From the NCBI RefSeq assembly GCF_900142715.1, contig NZ_FRBX01000002.1:248001-312000 (forward strand): a DNA stretch of 64,000 nt, in the 5' to 3' direction. How positions within the stretch are numbered: position 1 is the first letter of the stretch; the number at the start of each line of letters is the position of its first letter. The position numbers were made by a program, and so were the translations under genes. Positions 33,921-43,909 of the stretch are shown piece by piece. The notes under the pieces were generated by a model. The model saw only the letters and a list, made by a program, of their open reading frames with translations. It was not told the DNA's origin and ran no database searches. The stretch is from Flavobacterium pectinovorum. Lineage in GTDB: Bacteria > Bacteroidota > Bacteroidia > Flavobacteriales > Flavobacteriaceae.

Positions 33921-35225
33921 TTAAACAGTTGTTTTACGGTAATCAAAAAAGCGAATAGGTTTTCTGCTCATCGGATTAAAAACCAAAGGATTTAATATTT
34001 CTTTTGGAGCAAATTCTATTTTTGGAGTTACTCTTAATTTGGCTCTAAAGTGATCTTTTATTTCTTGTAAAAATTCAGGGGTTTGATTTTTGGCAGCGAT
34101 TTTTATCAGGATTTCATCTGTTCCTAAATCGTTGGTAGAGATTTCGATAATATGGTTTTCGATGTTATCAAAATCGCTCAAAACATCATTCATCGCAGGC
34201 GGATAAAGCGTAGTACCTTTATATTTTATCATTTGCTTTTTACGACCCACAACCGGACCAACACGAACGGTATTTCTTCCGCACGCGCAAGGTTCATTAT
34301 GAAGCTGTACAATATCTCCGGTTTTAAAACGCAATAAAGGCATAGCTTCAATACCCAAAGTAGTAAAAGTCAACTCGCCAATTTCACCATTTTTTACCGG
34401 ATTATTTTCTTCGTCCAAAACTTCAATAATAATTAATTCCGGGTGATGGTGTCCGCCAATACCATGTTCACATTCTGTAAAAGCAGTACTCATTTCTGTA
34501 GAAGCATAAGTCGAAAACAACTGAATATTCCATTTTTCAGTGATTTTTTTAGACAAAGTATTCATCGAAAAATCCTGATTTCGTAATGATTCGCCAATGC
34601 AAATTGCACCTTTTATACTCGAATTATTATAATCAATTCCGTGTGCTTCTGCATATTCAATTAACTTCAATAAAAAAGAAGGAACCGTAATTAAGTACGA
34701 AGGTTTGTATTTTAAAATGGAATCCCATTGCAATTCCGGAATTCCCGCACCAACGCGAATAACACCAACCTGCAGTTTTCTTAATCCCAGAAAGTAAGCC
34801 AGACCAGCCATAAATTTTCGGTCAATTGTTGTCATTAATTGCACAACATCGCCTTCTGCAATTCCGGCGCAGGCAAACGAAATCGCTTCATTATAAGCCA
34901 GTCGATCCAAATCAGAATCAGTTAAACCAAAAGTAACCGGATCGCCCAAAGTTCCTGAAGTTGAGGCATAATCGATAATTTTATGCTGCGGAACACACAC
35001 AAAATCATCATTATATTGTTGTAAATCTTCTTTTGTTGTAACTGGTAAATGCTGTAAATCTTCCAGCGTTTTAACTTTCGAAATATCGATATTCTGACCG
35101 GCAAAAAGACGTTTGTAAAAAGGAGAATTTTGACTGATATAAGATAAAAGTTCTGCTAATTTCTGCTCTTGAAAATTTTTAATTTGTTCTAAAGAATCCT
35201 TCTCTATTGTTGGAATCGTGTTCAT
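33921..35225 (-). CDS. PaaK-like adenylating ligase of the flexirubin cluster
   Basis: 434 residues, ANL superfamily. The phosphate loop is YASTSGTLGDPVTFGLT, followed by YASTEMSTAFTECE (A5-like), LLRFKTGDIV with the hinge Asp, and CACGRNTVRVGPVVGRKKQ, a C-terminal Cys-x-Cys segment seen in PaaK relatives. By analogy to aryl-polyene clusters it should activate the aromatic starter acid and load it on an ACP; the substrate is not shown by sequence. It overlaps the C45 peptidase gene by 4 bp, so it is the last gene of that transcript. Confidence 0.82.
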   Translation of the reverse strand: MNTIPTIEKDSLEQIKNFQEQKLAELLSYISQNSPFYKRLFAGQNIDISKVKTLEDLQHLPVTTKEDLQQYNDDFVCVPQHKIIDYASTSGTLGDPVTFGLTDSDLDRLAYNEAISFACAGIAEGDVVQLMTTIDRKFMAGLAYFLGLRKLQVGVIRVGAGIPELQWDSILKYKPSYLITVPSFLLKLIEYAEAHGIDYNNSSIKGAICIGESLRNQDFSMNTLSKKITEKWNIQLFSTYASTEMSTAFTECEHGIGGHHHPELIIIEVLDEENNPVKNGEIGELTFTTLGIEAMPLLRFKTGDIVQLHNEPCACGRNTVRVGPVVGRKKQMIKYKGTTLYPPAMNDVLSDFDNIENHIIEISTNDLGTDEILIKIAAKNQTPEFLQEIKDHFRAKLRVTPKIEFAPKEILNPLVFNPMSRKPIRFFDYRKTTV

Positions 35226-36883
35226 TTTCTTTTGAGTTTTTTTAAATATTTTTCAATTGCTTCTTTATCAGGAACAGTTGTAATTTCTTTGGTTAATGCT
35301 TTTTCAAAATTGCTTTGCGCAAACTGAAAATATTTTTGTTCGTAAAAATACAATCCCGCTTTATAATATACAACCCAATAATCCGGGTTTAAAGATTGGT
35401 AATTCTGAATAAATTCGAAAGGAATTTTCGTTTTATTCTTCAAATATAAATCCATTTTGTGATCTTCAATTCTAAACTTTTGATAGTTTAAAAAAGCCGT
35501 AGTTTCTAAAAAAGGATCTTTGGCAATATTAAGGTTTTCTTCTTCAAATGAAACAGGAAGATCTGTTTTTCTTTCTTTAAAAATCGAATCTAAATTATAA
35601 CACACAAACTCGCCCAATTGATACGGATTTGCAGAAACCCATACTAATTTTTCTTTAGGTTTAAAGATAACTCCGTGATGTGCCATTAATTGATTTAGTG
35701 CTTTTTCGTTACCATAACCTAGTGCTATATTTTGTAAACCATCTTTATTTCTCAAAATATCAGCTGCTATTTTTGGATTAATTTTTGGGTTTTCGCTAAA
35801 AAGTTCCTGCATTCTGTCATAACGATATTTAGAATGACTGTTGGCAATTTGCGACAGATTTCGTTCATCATTTTTAAAAGCATCACTTTGAAAATGGTTT
35901 GAACAAATTAATTGATTGCTGTTTGCGACATCAAAAACATCCATTTTTTCTGGAGAAACTTCAATCAAAACGGCTTTATTATCGTGTGCACTTCCAACCA
36001 TAATAGATTCTGAAACAAACAATTGTCTTTTTTTTGCAATTGCAACTGCTTCATCAATATTCTTTGCGTGCTGTAAAATCTCCCGAGTTAAAATCGAAAT
36101 TGGTGTTTTGGCAATTATCGGAATTTTCGATTTTCCGGCATTGATCGTTACCGTTAAACCTTCCTTATTCATTCCCGAAACCGTACCCACCATTCCGGGC
36201 CAGGTAACAGTCATAAAGGGATAGCCCTCTTTCGGATTTATAAACGCGACGATTTTATTTTCTGCGAAAGCATCATTAACATAAAAATCAAAATTACGAC
36301 CTAAAATCAAATTTCCATCTTCAGATTTTTCACCCCAGGCAGCAAAAGACGAACAGCCAACCAAAGCCAAATCCTGCAGAGCGTGACCAATATCGTGCGC
36401 GGCATGCAGGTATAAACTGCGTTGATATTGTGGTGCGATGTTATTAAAATCCTGCGAAGTATATTGCGAAACGCCGTAAATTTCCGTTTGATATTCATTG
36501 GGAACATTCAAATATAATTTTCGATTGTACCATTTTAAAAAATTCCGAAGTAAATTTTGCTGAAATTTTGAAGGCACAATATCTTCAATTCTGCCGAAAA
36601 ATATTTGTTCCTGTTTCTTTAAAAGCGAATCTGATAAAGCTCCGGTTCTAAGTCCAATTTCTAATGGATCGCCTTCAACATACAATTCCCAAAGGCCTTG
36701 TTTGTTTTTTAAAAGTGAATTTTTTCCAGATGTAAAAAGTGCATTTGAATGTTTTGTTACAACTGGTTTTACGGTATTATAATTTGAAATTTCCGGCAAA
36801 TGATGCATTGATTTTGAGGTACCACAAGAAACAAATATCAGTATAAAAAATATAAAGGATATATGTACAAACTGGTTTCTCAT
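35222..36883 (-). CDS. C45-type Ntn hydrolase / acyltransferase lipoprotein
   Basis: 553 residues. The N-terminus is a lipoprotein signal (ILIFVSC, Cys 20). The fold is the penicillin acylase-like C45 family: the predicted nucleophile is C177 in LVGCSSFAAWGEKSEDGNLI, followed by GRNFDFYVND and FMTVTWPGMVGTVSGMNKEG. The C-terminus (about 480-553) is a short helical repeat-like tail. C45 enzymes form or break amide/ester bonds after self-cleavage at the Cys. Its presence in the pigment cluster suggests a last acyl-transfer step near the outer membrane; this is inference. Confidence 0.8.
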   Translation of the reverse strand: MRNQFVHISFIFFILIFVSCGTSKSMHHLPEISNYNTVKPVVTKHSNALFTSGKNSLLKNKQGLWELYVEGDPLEIGLRTGALSDSLLKKQEQIFFGRIEDIVPSKFQQNLLRNFLKWYNRKLYLNVPNEYQTEIYGVSQYTSQDFNNIAPQYQRSLYLHAAHDIGHALQDLALVGCSSFAAWGEKSEDGNLILGRNFDFYVNDAFAENKIVAFINPKEGYPFMTVTWPGMVGTVSGMNKEGLTVTINAGKSKIPIIAKTPISILTREILQHAKNIDEAVAIAKKRQLFVSESIMVGSAHDNKAVLIEVSPEKMDVFDVANSNQLICSNHFQSDAFKNDERNLSQIANSHSKYRYDRMQELFSENPKINPKIAADILRNKDGLQNIALGYGNEKALNQLMAHHGVIFKPKEKLVWVSANPYQLGEFVCYNLDSIFKERKTDLPVSFEEENLNIAKDPFLETTAFLNYQKFRIEDHKMDLYLKNKTKIPFEFIQNYQSLNPDYWVVYYKAGLYFYEQKYFQFAQSNFEKALTKEITTVPDKEAIEKYLKKLKRK

Positions 36884-36892
36884 AACACTTTT

Positions 36893-38410
36893 TTATTCAG
36901 ATGCCTGATTGATTTTAGTTACTAAATATTCTTTTCCAACAATTTCAGAACAGGTAACAACCGCTCCAATTGTTACGCCCAAAACGCCATGCATATTAAT
37001 ACTTTGACCTGTAAGGTAAAGATTGTCCAGTTTGGTTTTTGACGGAATCAATGTTTTCATCGGGTTGCTGGCATCCTTTACATAACCGTACATATTGCCA
37101 TTGCTGCCGCCAATATAATCGCGGTAAGAAAGCGGGGTAGAAGTATGAATAGACTGAATGCATTCTTTAATTCCCGGAAATTTTATCTCGATTTCTTTTA
37201 GAAACTTTTCGACTTTTCGGGCTTTAAATTCTTCATAACTTTCGCCACGATCACTTTCTTCGGCAGTTGTATTAAACGTATTTACCCACGGAGCAACATC
37301 ATCATATTTCATATAGGTAATAAAAGTCATTCCCTCTGCCCATTCTTCCTGTTTTTTAGAAGCATTCATAGAAGCCATAAATGCTTTTGGCCAGGATTCT
37401 TCATCATATTCATGACAAGTCCAGACTTCGCTGCTTTTCTTAAAATGATAATGATTATGGTTGATGTATTTAAACGTTTCCGGTTTAAAAACAATGTATA
37501 AACTGAACGCAGAAATAACACCTTCGAGACTTTGAACACGGCTGAAAAAAGATTTTCTAAAATGTTCCTCGCCTACCATTTTCAAAGTAGTTTTGGGTTC
37601 AATGTTCGAAATAAAATAAGATGCAGAAACCCGAGTTCCGTCTTTCATTTCTACAGAAGTTACTTTGTTTTCTTCAACATTAAATTTTACAACTTCTTTG
37701 TATTTATAAAATTCCCCGCCGTATTTTTTGAGCTGTTTTAAAAGCTGTTTCGTAATCTGACTTCCACCATTAATACAGCGCCATGAACTTTGTATATATG
37801 AGTTTACCGAAAGGGCATGAACGTAAAAAGGCGATTTATCCGGAATACCGGCATACAAAAAATTAGAACCCGCCAAAACCGCTTTTAGTTTTTCGTTTTC
37901 AGTAAAAGCGTCAATGGTTTCTTTTGCATTTAACGACAGGATTTCATTGTCATATTTTCCTTCCCATTGCAAATTATAAAGAGGAAAAGATTCGCAGATC
38001 ACTTTTATTTTGTCACAATATTTTTCAATATTTTCTTTTTCATCCGGAAAAAACACACCTAACTGATTGACAAAATTATCGTAACCCTGTGCGTGAGGAT
38101 ATTCGTTTTCATCATCATCAAAAGAGATAATATCAAAACCATTATCGTCCATTTTTTTTAAATTCAAATGATCGATAATGCCCAGATATTTAAAATATTT
38201 ATACAGATTTTCTCCTTCGCTTAAACCGCCGATATAATGAATTCCGGTATCAAAAATGGTTTTATCGCGAACAAAAGTCTGCAGATTTCCGCCGTATTGA
38301 TTGTTTTTTTCGAGCACGCAAACGCTGTAACCTTCTTTGGCCAGAATAATTGCCGAGACCAAACCGCCTAAACCGCTGCCTACAATTACAACATCATACT
38401 GCTCTTTCAT
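36893..38410 (-). CDS. FAD-dependent oxidoreductase (CrtI/retinol-saturase-like)
   Basis: 505 residues. The dinucleotide fold is at the N-terminus (DVVIVGSGLGGLVSAIILAK, then EGYSVCVLEKN), GGNLQTF follows and the C-terminal FAD motif is LYLTGQSINMHGVLGVTIGA. The family includes phytoene desaturases and retinol saturases. In this cluster it probably oxidises or reduces the polyene or the ring. It abuts the MMPL gene with no gap. A second, different member is at 59627-61270. Confidence 0.88.
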   Translation of the reverse strand: MKEQYDVVIVGSGLGGLVSAIILAKEGYSVCVLEKNNQYGGNLQTFVRDKTIFDTGIHYIGGLSEGENLYKYFKYLGIIDHLNLKKMDDNGFDIISFDDDENEYPHAQGYDNFVNQLGVFFPDEKENIEKYCDKIKVICESFPLYNLQWEGKYDNEILSLNAKETIDAFTENEKLKAVLAGSNFLYAGIPDKSPFYVHALSVNSYIQSSWRCINGGSQITKQLLKQLKKYGGEFYKYKEVVKFNVEENKVTSVEMKDGTRVSASYFISNIEPKTTLKMVGEEHFRKSFFSRVQSLEGVISAFSLYIVFKPETFKYINHNHYHFKKSSEVWTCHEYDEESWPKAFMASMNASKKQEEWAEGMTFITYMKYDDVAPWVNTFNTTAEESDRGESYEEFKARKVEKFLKEIEIKFPGIKECIQSIHTSTPLSYRDYIGGSNGNMYGYVKDASNPMKTLIPSKTKLDNLYLTGQSINMHGVLGVTIGAVVTCSEIVGKEYLVTKINQASE

Positions 38411-41400
38411 TTAATTTTTCTTTAATACAATTATATTATTTTCTTCCAAATCAGAAGAAAAACCAAAGTTAAGCAATGTGTTTTTTAAACCTGAATTATC
38501 GATTAAAATAATAGTGGAAGTTACGGCAGCAATTTTTTCGATGTTGCTAATATTTTCATCAGAAATTAAAACAGCATCGTATTCATTTTGTAACACCAAA
38601 TCAATATTTTCTAAATAAGAAATTTTTCTTTTTTTGAGGAAATAATTGGTTTTTGCAACCAATCGTTTTTCTTCGTCATTGATAAAAGAAACTACTTTTC
38701 GCTGCGGTTCCTGCAATGTAAGTAAAACATCCAACTGCCCATAATCATTTGCTAAATGTAATATTTTGGCTTTCGCCGAAAGATGTTTATTAAGACGATG
38801 ATAGATTTCTAAATGACTTTCGAGATTGCTTTTCACACTTTTTATGACTTCCATTTCCTTATAATCATAACTGTGAATCAGCATTTTTTTGAAGTATGAC
38901 GAACCTTCAAATTCCTGACGAATCTTGCGATATTCCTCTTTAAAAAAGGAACTTAATTGTTTCGTTCTTTCAACATAATTTTTTCCGAAAGAAAGATTAT
39001 CAGGCGCAATTCTTTCTAGAATAGAAACCGTAACCTGACTGTGATGAATAACAAAATCACCTTTCGGAATCGCTTCTGAAGCACCGTGAATAACAACGGG
39101 AACTATATCCAGATTAAATTCTTCGGCAAGGAAAAAAGCACCTTTATGAAAACGCTTAATTTGATTGCTTTCTGAACGGGTTCCTTCCGGAAAAACCATT
39201 AACGAATATCCTTCGTTTACTTTTTGACGCAAATGTTCAACACCGCCTTCAATTCCTTCAGAAACCGGATAAAATCCTGCTTTTCTAACCGTTCCGCCAA
39301 AAATAGGAGAATTATAAACCCAATCGCTTACCAAAAATATAATTTTTGGACTCAGCATTCCCATTGCCAGAATATCAATAAACGAGGTATGATTGGCAAT
39401 AATTATGGCTGGTTTTTCGAAAGTTTCATTGTATTTATTGATAACTTTTTTATGAAGAAAAGGATTCGAATACAAAACTGAATTCATGAATTTTGAAATG
39501 AAATAACGGAACGCCTTCATTTTCGTTTTCTCTTTCATTGGAATAATCGGCATGATTGTGATGCTGAAAAGGGACATTAAAATTCCGCCAAGACCATAAT
39601 AGGTAAATGAAATTACACCATGAATAAAAGTTCGCAAAACAAAAGGAGGATTTCCTTTTTTCGAACGATTTGATATAAATAATTTAAAGAGAATCGGGTA
39701 GAAGATAAACGTGATAATCAACGCGGCAAAAACCCCAATTAAGGAAACTGATGAGATAGATCTAAGTGCTGGATGCTCTGCAAAAATCATCGCGCCAATT
39801 CCTAAAATAGTGGTGATAACGGCCAAAATTATTGACGTTCTGTAAATTGCAATTTCGTTTTTTCCGTTTGTGTATTCTTTTTGCAACGCACTTGTCATGA
39901 AAATACTAAAATCGACACCATGTCCAAAAATCAAAGTACAGACAATCATACTGAAAATATTCATCTGAATACCAAAAATGCCCATAATTCCTGCCGTAAC
40001 AATTCCTGTTAGGGCAATAGGAATACAGCTCACAATAACCAATTCGATTCTGCGGAAAAAGAAAAACAAGATCAGAATTACGGCAACAAAAGAATAATTG
40101 ACCAGCGAATTAAAATCGGTTTTTAAAGTACTAAAAAACGTTTCATTCATTTGCTGGCGGTCGATCGCAATAATGTTATTTTTGGCTGTAGCCGATTTTA
40201 CAAAAGTATCGCGTTGGTCCGGTTTTACTTTTACTAAAGTTGAAATTGTATAAAAACCATTTTTTTCCGTCACAAATTCTTTCAGTTGCAACGCCTGAAT
40301 TTTTAAATAATCGTTTGCAGAAATGGGTTTGAAATCAAAATCTAAATGCTCAAAAAAGTTCGTATATGTTGTTGGTTTGAAACCTAATTTTGAACCTTCG
40401 GCAATTAATTGAGATTTTAAAAGTTCTTTTTTATTAGCATCCCAAAATGAATTCCATTTTTCGATTTTTTGTTTTTGTGCTGCCTGCGAAAGCATAATTC
40501 CGCCAACCGAACTGAAATTTAAAATTTTATTTTGCTGTTTTTCTTTCGATAAAGATGAAAAAAGCTGGTTGTTGTTTTGCAAAACTTCTTCCATGCTGTT
40601 TCCGTACGCGGCAACATAAATGGTTTTTGAAGTTAAACTCGTACTTTCTTCCAGATCTTTTTCGGCAGCTTTAATTTCCTTCGGAACAAAATTTAATTGC
40701 GACAAATCGTTATTGAAACCAACATTATTATAAGTAAAAAAGCAAACAATGGTAATTAGAACGCAAAAACCAATCAGGAATTTATTGTTGTGAAACGAAA
40801 AATGTGCCAGTTTATCGATGACATTTTTCTTATGATCAAAATTATTTTCTTTTGGTTTGTACAAATGCGGTACAATTAAAAGAGAGAAAAATGCCGAAGC
40901 CATAACAATCACGGCGGCAAAAATTCCCAAGTCGTTCAATGCATCAGATTTTACAAATAGCAGACACAAAAACGCAACGGCAGTTGTTGAACTACTCATA
41001 ATTACGGGCATCGTAATGTCTTTGTAAAGTGTTTTTACATCGCTGTTATGTTTGTAATGAGTAAGAATATGAATGGAATAATCAATCGTAATTCCTAATA
41101 AAATAGAACCAATTCCCAATGAAATCGCTGAAATAGTTTCTTTTACGAAATATAAAAACGCAACGGCAAACAAAGCGCCAAAAACCGTGGGAAGAAAAAT
41201 AATAAGCGGAATGAATATCTTTCGATAAAATAAAATCAAAATCAACATCAGCGTAAACATCGCGATTGATGTCGTTAAAATAATATCGCTTTTAATTTGA
41301 TTGGCGTTGGCAACGGCAATCAAAGCCGAACCAAAATAACTAATAGAAGTTTTGGTTTTATATTGCTGATTTAAATTATCCTGAATCAATTTTAATTTAG

Positions 41401-42088
41401 CCGCAAAAATGGTGTTTTTTTCTGTTTCACTCGACGGAAGATTTGACGTAATAAAAAGCAATAATTTCTTTTTGTCTTTGGTCATTACAAAACCATTGTC
41501 GAGTGTAAAATCGTCGCCAACATTTAATTGTTGTAATTTTTTTAAAGCAATAAAAGAAATCCCAAGCGGATCCTGAAGAATAAAATCTTTGGTGATAAAT
41601 CCTGAAGGTGAAATAATAGATTTGTAATTTCCCTGAACTGTTGCCGCAATACTGTCTTTCTGTAGTTTATTCTGAATCGCCGCATAATCTTTATTATCTA
41701 AAAAAAGCGGCAGATTATTGTATACAAAATCAATAGTTTCCTGAATATTTTCTTCGTCAACTTTTCCCTGAATTCCGGTTACGTAAGGTTTGCAGGATTT
41801 GGCAACGCTGTCTGAAAATGCAGTTGCCATTTGTTTTAAATCTTCGTCGGTTCCGTTTTTTTCGAGTTTGAAAATAACGGTGATTTTATCAGCAAAATTA
41901 AGTTGTTTAAGCACTTTTGCCGTAACGTCAGCCTTATCGTTTGTTGGGATAAGTTTGGTAATATCTTCTTCAAATTTAATTTGAGAAGCAAAAAAACCGA
42001 AAGCAAAAAGCATCAAAATGGCCAGAAAAACCGACAAGGATTTTCTTCGGTTTACAAATAAATGAATGGCGTAGAAATAGTGATGCAT
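38411..42088 (-). CDS. MMPL/RND-type exporter fused to PlsC acyltransferase and a C-terminal domain
   Basis: 1225 residues. Residues 1-810 are MMPL-type: membrane helices near 17-37, 270-410, 436-454, 666-730 and 750-803, with two large periplasmic loops. From about 860 a PlsC-like acyltransferase appears: NHTSFID (about 899-905, the HX4D site), FPEGTRS (966-972) and VPVVIHG (996-1002). Residues about 1075-1225 are a third region (ILHLANDYGQLDVLLTLQEP, then VVSFINDEEKR) resembling a class I methyltransferase fold without a convincing SAM motif. In aryl-polyene clusters the exporter and acyltransferase are usually separate proteins. Likely role: acylation and export of the pigment lipid. Confidence 0.88.
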   Translation of the reverse strand: MHHYFYAIHLFVNRRKSLSVFLAILMLFAFGFFASQIKFEEDITKLIPTNDKADVTAKVLKQLNFADKITVIFKLEKNGTDEDLKQMATAFSDSVAKSCKPYVTGIQGKVDEENIQETIDFVYNNLPLFLDNKDYAAIQNKLQKDSIAATVQGNYKSIISPSGFITKDFILQDPLGISFIALKKLQQLNVGDDFTLDNGFVMTKDKKKLLLFITSNLPSSETEKNTIFAAKLKLIQDNLNQQYKTKTSISYFGSALIAVANANQIKSDIILTTSIAMFTLMLILILFYRKIFIPLIIFLPTVFGALFAVAFLYFVKETISAISLGIGSILLGITIDYSIHILTHYKHNSDVKTLYKDITMPVIMSSSTTAVAFLCLLFVKSDALNDLGIFAAVIVMASAFFSLLIVPHLYKPKENNFDHKKNVIDKLAHFSFHNNKFLIGFCVLITIVCFFTYNNVGFNNDLSQLNFVPKEIKAAEKDLEESTSLTSKTIYVAAYGNSMEEVLQNNNQLFSSLSKEKQQNKILNFSSVGGIMLSQAAQKQKIEKWNSFWDANKKELLKSQLIAEGSKLGFKPTTYTNFFEHLDFDFKPISANDYLKIQALQLKEFVTEKNGFYTISTLVKVKPDQRDTFVKSATAKNNIIAIDRQQMNETFFSTLKTDFNSLVNYSFVAVILILFFFFRRIELVIVSCIPIALTGIVTAGIMGIFGIQMNIFSMIVCTLIFGHGVDFSIFMTSALQKEYTNGKNEIAIYRTSIILAVITTILGIGAMIFAEHPALRSISSVSLIGVFAALIITFIFYPILFKLFISNRSKKGNPPFVLRTFIHGVISFTYYGLGGILMSLFSITIMPIIPMKEKTKMKAFRYFISKFMNSVLYSNPFLHKKVINKYNETFEKPAIIIANHTSFIDILAMGMLSPKIIFLVSDWVYNSPIFGGTVRKAGFYPVSEGIEGGVEHLRQKVNEGYSLMVFPEGTRSESNQIKRFHKGAFFLAEEFNLDIVPVVIHGASEAIPKGDFVIHHSQVTVSILERIAPDNLSFGKNYVERTKQLSSFFKEEYRKIRQEFEGSSYFKKMLIHSYDYKEMEVIKSVKSNLESHLEIYHRLNKHLSAKAKILHLANDYGQLDVLLTLQEPQRKVVSFINDEEKRLVAKTNYFLKKRKISYLENIDLVLQNEYDAVLISDENISNIEKIAAVTSTIILIDNSGLKNTLLNFGFSSDLEENNIIVLKKN

Positions 42089-42105
42089 GATTGTTATTTT
42101 TTTCC

Positions 42106-42163
42106 GCCACGAATTTCGCGAATTTCCACTAATTAATTCGTGCTAATTTGTGAAATTCGTGGC
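42106..42163. repeat. Inverted repeat GCCACGAATTTC between cluster genes
   Basis: Arms at 42106-42117 and 42152-42163 are exact reverse complements; the 34-base interior holds further gaattt and caattaatt-type words. It lies in the 133 bp gap between the MMPL and GT2 genes. Related cacgaatt / gtgaaaattagtg words recur at 50521-50574, 51303-51333 and 52552-52580. Confidence 0.65.
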
Positions 42164-42221
42164 AACTCGACACAGATTGTAAAATCATTTTAATACTTGT
42201 AATCTGTGGCAAAAACTTTAA

Positions 42222-43403
42222 TTATTGTTGTTTTTTCTTAGAGCTAAAAGCGGCTAAAAGTATATAACTTAAAAGCCCTGATGTTAGCGCTAAAACGGAT
42301 GCTAAAGTAAGACTTCCGACGATATATTGCGTAGCATTTTTTTGAATATCGTCGAGCGTAATTGTACTATCTAAAATTAATGGAGCATCTGCAGTCACAA
42401 AAAAACTTCCCATTTTTAGTGAACCATAGATTACAAAAGGGATAAAAGGGGGAAAGCTTACATTGGATGCCATATAAGCGATGACTTTATTGAGCTTAAA
42501 AATTGTTGCAAAAAATAAAAGCAAAACGGTCTGAAACCCCCAAAATGGGGAAATTCCTATAAAAACCCCCAACGCAATTGCAGCCGATTTTTTAAAATTA
42601 GAATCACCGCTTTCTAAAATGTCTTCAAGAAAGAATTTTTTAAAGCCTTTTTTTTTTGCTCTTCTAAAAAAATCCCTGGGCTTGATGTACAACAAAGCGT
42701 TTAAAACCAAAACCGTATTTAAAATACTGATTCTGGTAAAATCCTTAAACGGACGAAAATGCGAAACCCGTTCTGCAGGATCGTATAAAATCTGGATCGG
42801 AATGTTTTTTACCACAATTCCTTTCCACGCAGATCTTACAATGACTTCAATTTCAAATTCAAATTTATTGGTATAAAATTGCTTTGGAATTAATTTTAAT
42901 GGATACAATCTAAAACCAGACTGCGTATCTTCGAGTTTAATTCCAGTTTCAAATTGGAACCAAAAATTCGAAAATTTATTTCCAAAACTACTTTTCTTTG
43001 GCACATTTTCCTGCGTCATATTACGGCTTCCAATCAATAAAGAATTGGGTTCTTTTTGAATTTCGGCAATAAAATTCGGAATGTCAGAAGCAAAATGCTG
43101 TCCGTCAGAATCGATTGTGATAGCATATTCGAAATGCATTTCGATTGCTTTTCTAAAACCATTTCTTAACGCCCTTCCTTTTCCTATATTTTTTGGATGG
43201 TGAATTTGCGTGAATTGCGAATATTGTTTTAATATTTCACTGGTTTCATCGGTAGATCCGTCATTGACAATAATGATATTTTGAGTGAAATCTAAAATAG
43301 AATCCAGCACTTTTTTCAAAGTTTTCTGATTATTGTACGTTGGCACAATAACACAAAAATTGGTCGAATTAAGTAATTCCTGCTGAGATAAAGTTGACTG
43401 CAT
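42222..43403 (-). CDS. GT2 glycosyltransferase fused to DUF2062
   Basis: 393 residues. The N-terminal GT-A domain has CVIVPTYNNQKTLKKVLDSI, IIVNDGSTDE and TIDSDGQHF (metal-binding DxD/DSD-type region). From about residue 270 a membrane domain of DUF2062 type follows (IGVFIGISPFWGFQTVLLLF). GT2-DUF2062 proteins occur in aryl-polyene and related pigment clusters and may add a sugar to the carrier lipid. It has 18 bp to the small secreted gene next upstream. Confidence 0.88.
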   Translation of the reverse strand: MQSTLSQQELLNSTNFCVIVPTYNNQKTLKKVLDSILDFTQNIIIVNDGSTDETSEILKQYSQFTQIHHPKNIGKGRALRNGFRKAIEMHFEYAITIDSDGQHFASDIPNFIAEIQKEPNSLLIGSRNMTQENVPKKSSFGNKFSNFWFQFETGIKLEDTQSGFRLYPLKLIPKQFYTNKFEFEIEVIVRSAWKGIVVKNIPIQILYDPAERVSHFRPFKDFTRISILNTVLVLNALLYIKPRDFFRRAKKKGFKKFFLEDILESGDSNFKKSAAIALGVFIGISPFWGFQTVLLLFFATIFKLNKVIAYMASNVSFPPFIPFVIYGSLKMGSFFVTADAPLILDSTITLDDIQKNATQYIVGSLTLASVLALTSGLLSYILLAAFSSKKKQQ

Positions 43404-43421
43404 CGGGATTTTTTTCTTTAT

Positions 43422-43907
43422 CTACTTCACAAATTGCTTCTCTTTTTCAGAGAAACTTTTCGATTGTAAAACAAAGTCTTTTAGATATTCTTTCAAGGCA
43501 CCGCTTTGTTCTGCGTAATGCGTTGTAATGAATTTTTTGTCTTCTTTGATATTCTTTTTATATCCCGTAATCCCTGGCACATCTTCCTGAATACTCAAGC
43601 GAATCATTCTGATTTCGATATTGTTTGGATCGCTTTTTAAAGTTGCCTCAAGAAGTTTTGCGCCTTCTTTAAAACGCGAAATTTTACTTCCAATTAAACT
43701 TTCAAACTTAGAATCAACCAAAATTGAAGCCGCTTTGTAGGCCACTAAAATTTTCTCGTCGCTGTTTGCAATTCCGGCAAGTTTCTCTGTAAATTCTTTC
43801 GCATTAGCTTCTGATTTAGCAACATCAGGATACATTTTTCGGATAGCTGCCAAATCTGGATTTACGGCAAAATTAATCCATAAAAGTAGTGAGAATAGTA
43901 ATTTCAT
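43422..43907 (-). CDS. Hypothetical secreted protein in the pigment cluster
   Basis: 161 residues. An N-terminal signal peptide (LLFSLLLWINFAVNPDLAAI) is followed by a helical, charged body (KSEANAKEFTEKLAGIANSD, IRMIRLSIQEDVPGITGYK). No family was recognised. It lies 2 bp from the hot-dog dehydratase gene upstream and 18 bp from GT2, so it belongs to the same transcript. A periplasmic accessory role is inference from location. Confidence 0.65.
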   Translation of the reverse strand: MKLLFSLLLWINFAVNPDLAAIRKMYPDVAKSEANAKEFTEKLAGIANSDEKILVAYKAASILVDSKFESLIGSKISRFKEGAKLLEATLKSDPNNIEIRMIRLSIQEDVPGITGYKKNIKEDKKFITTHYAEQSGALKEYLKDFVLQSKSFSEKEKQFVK

Positions 43908-43909
43908 AA

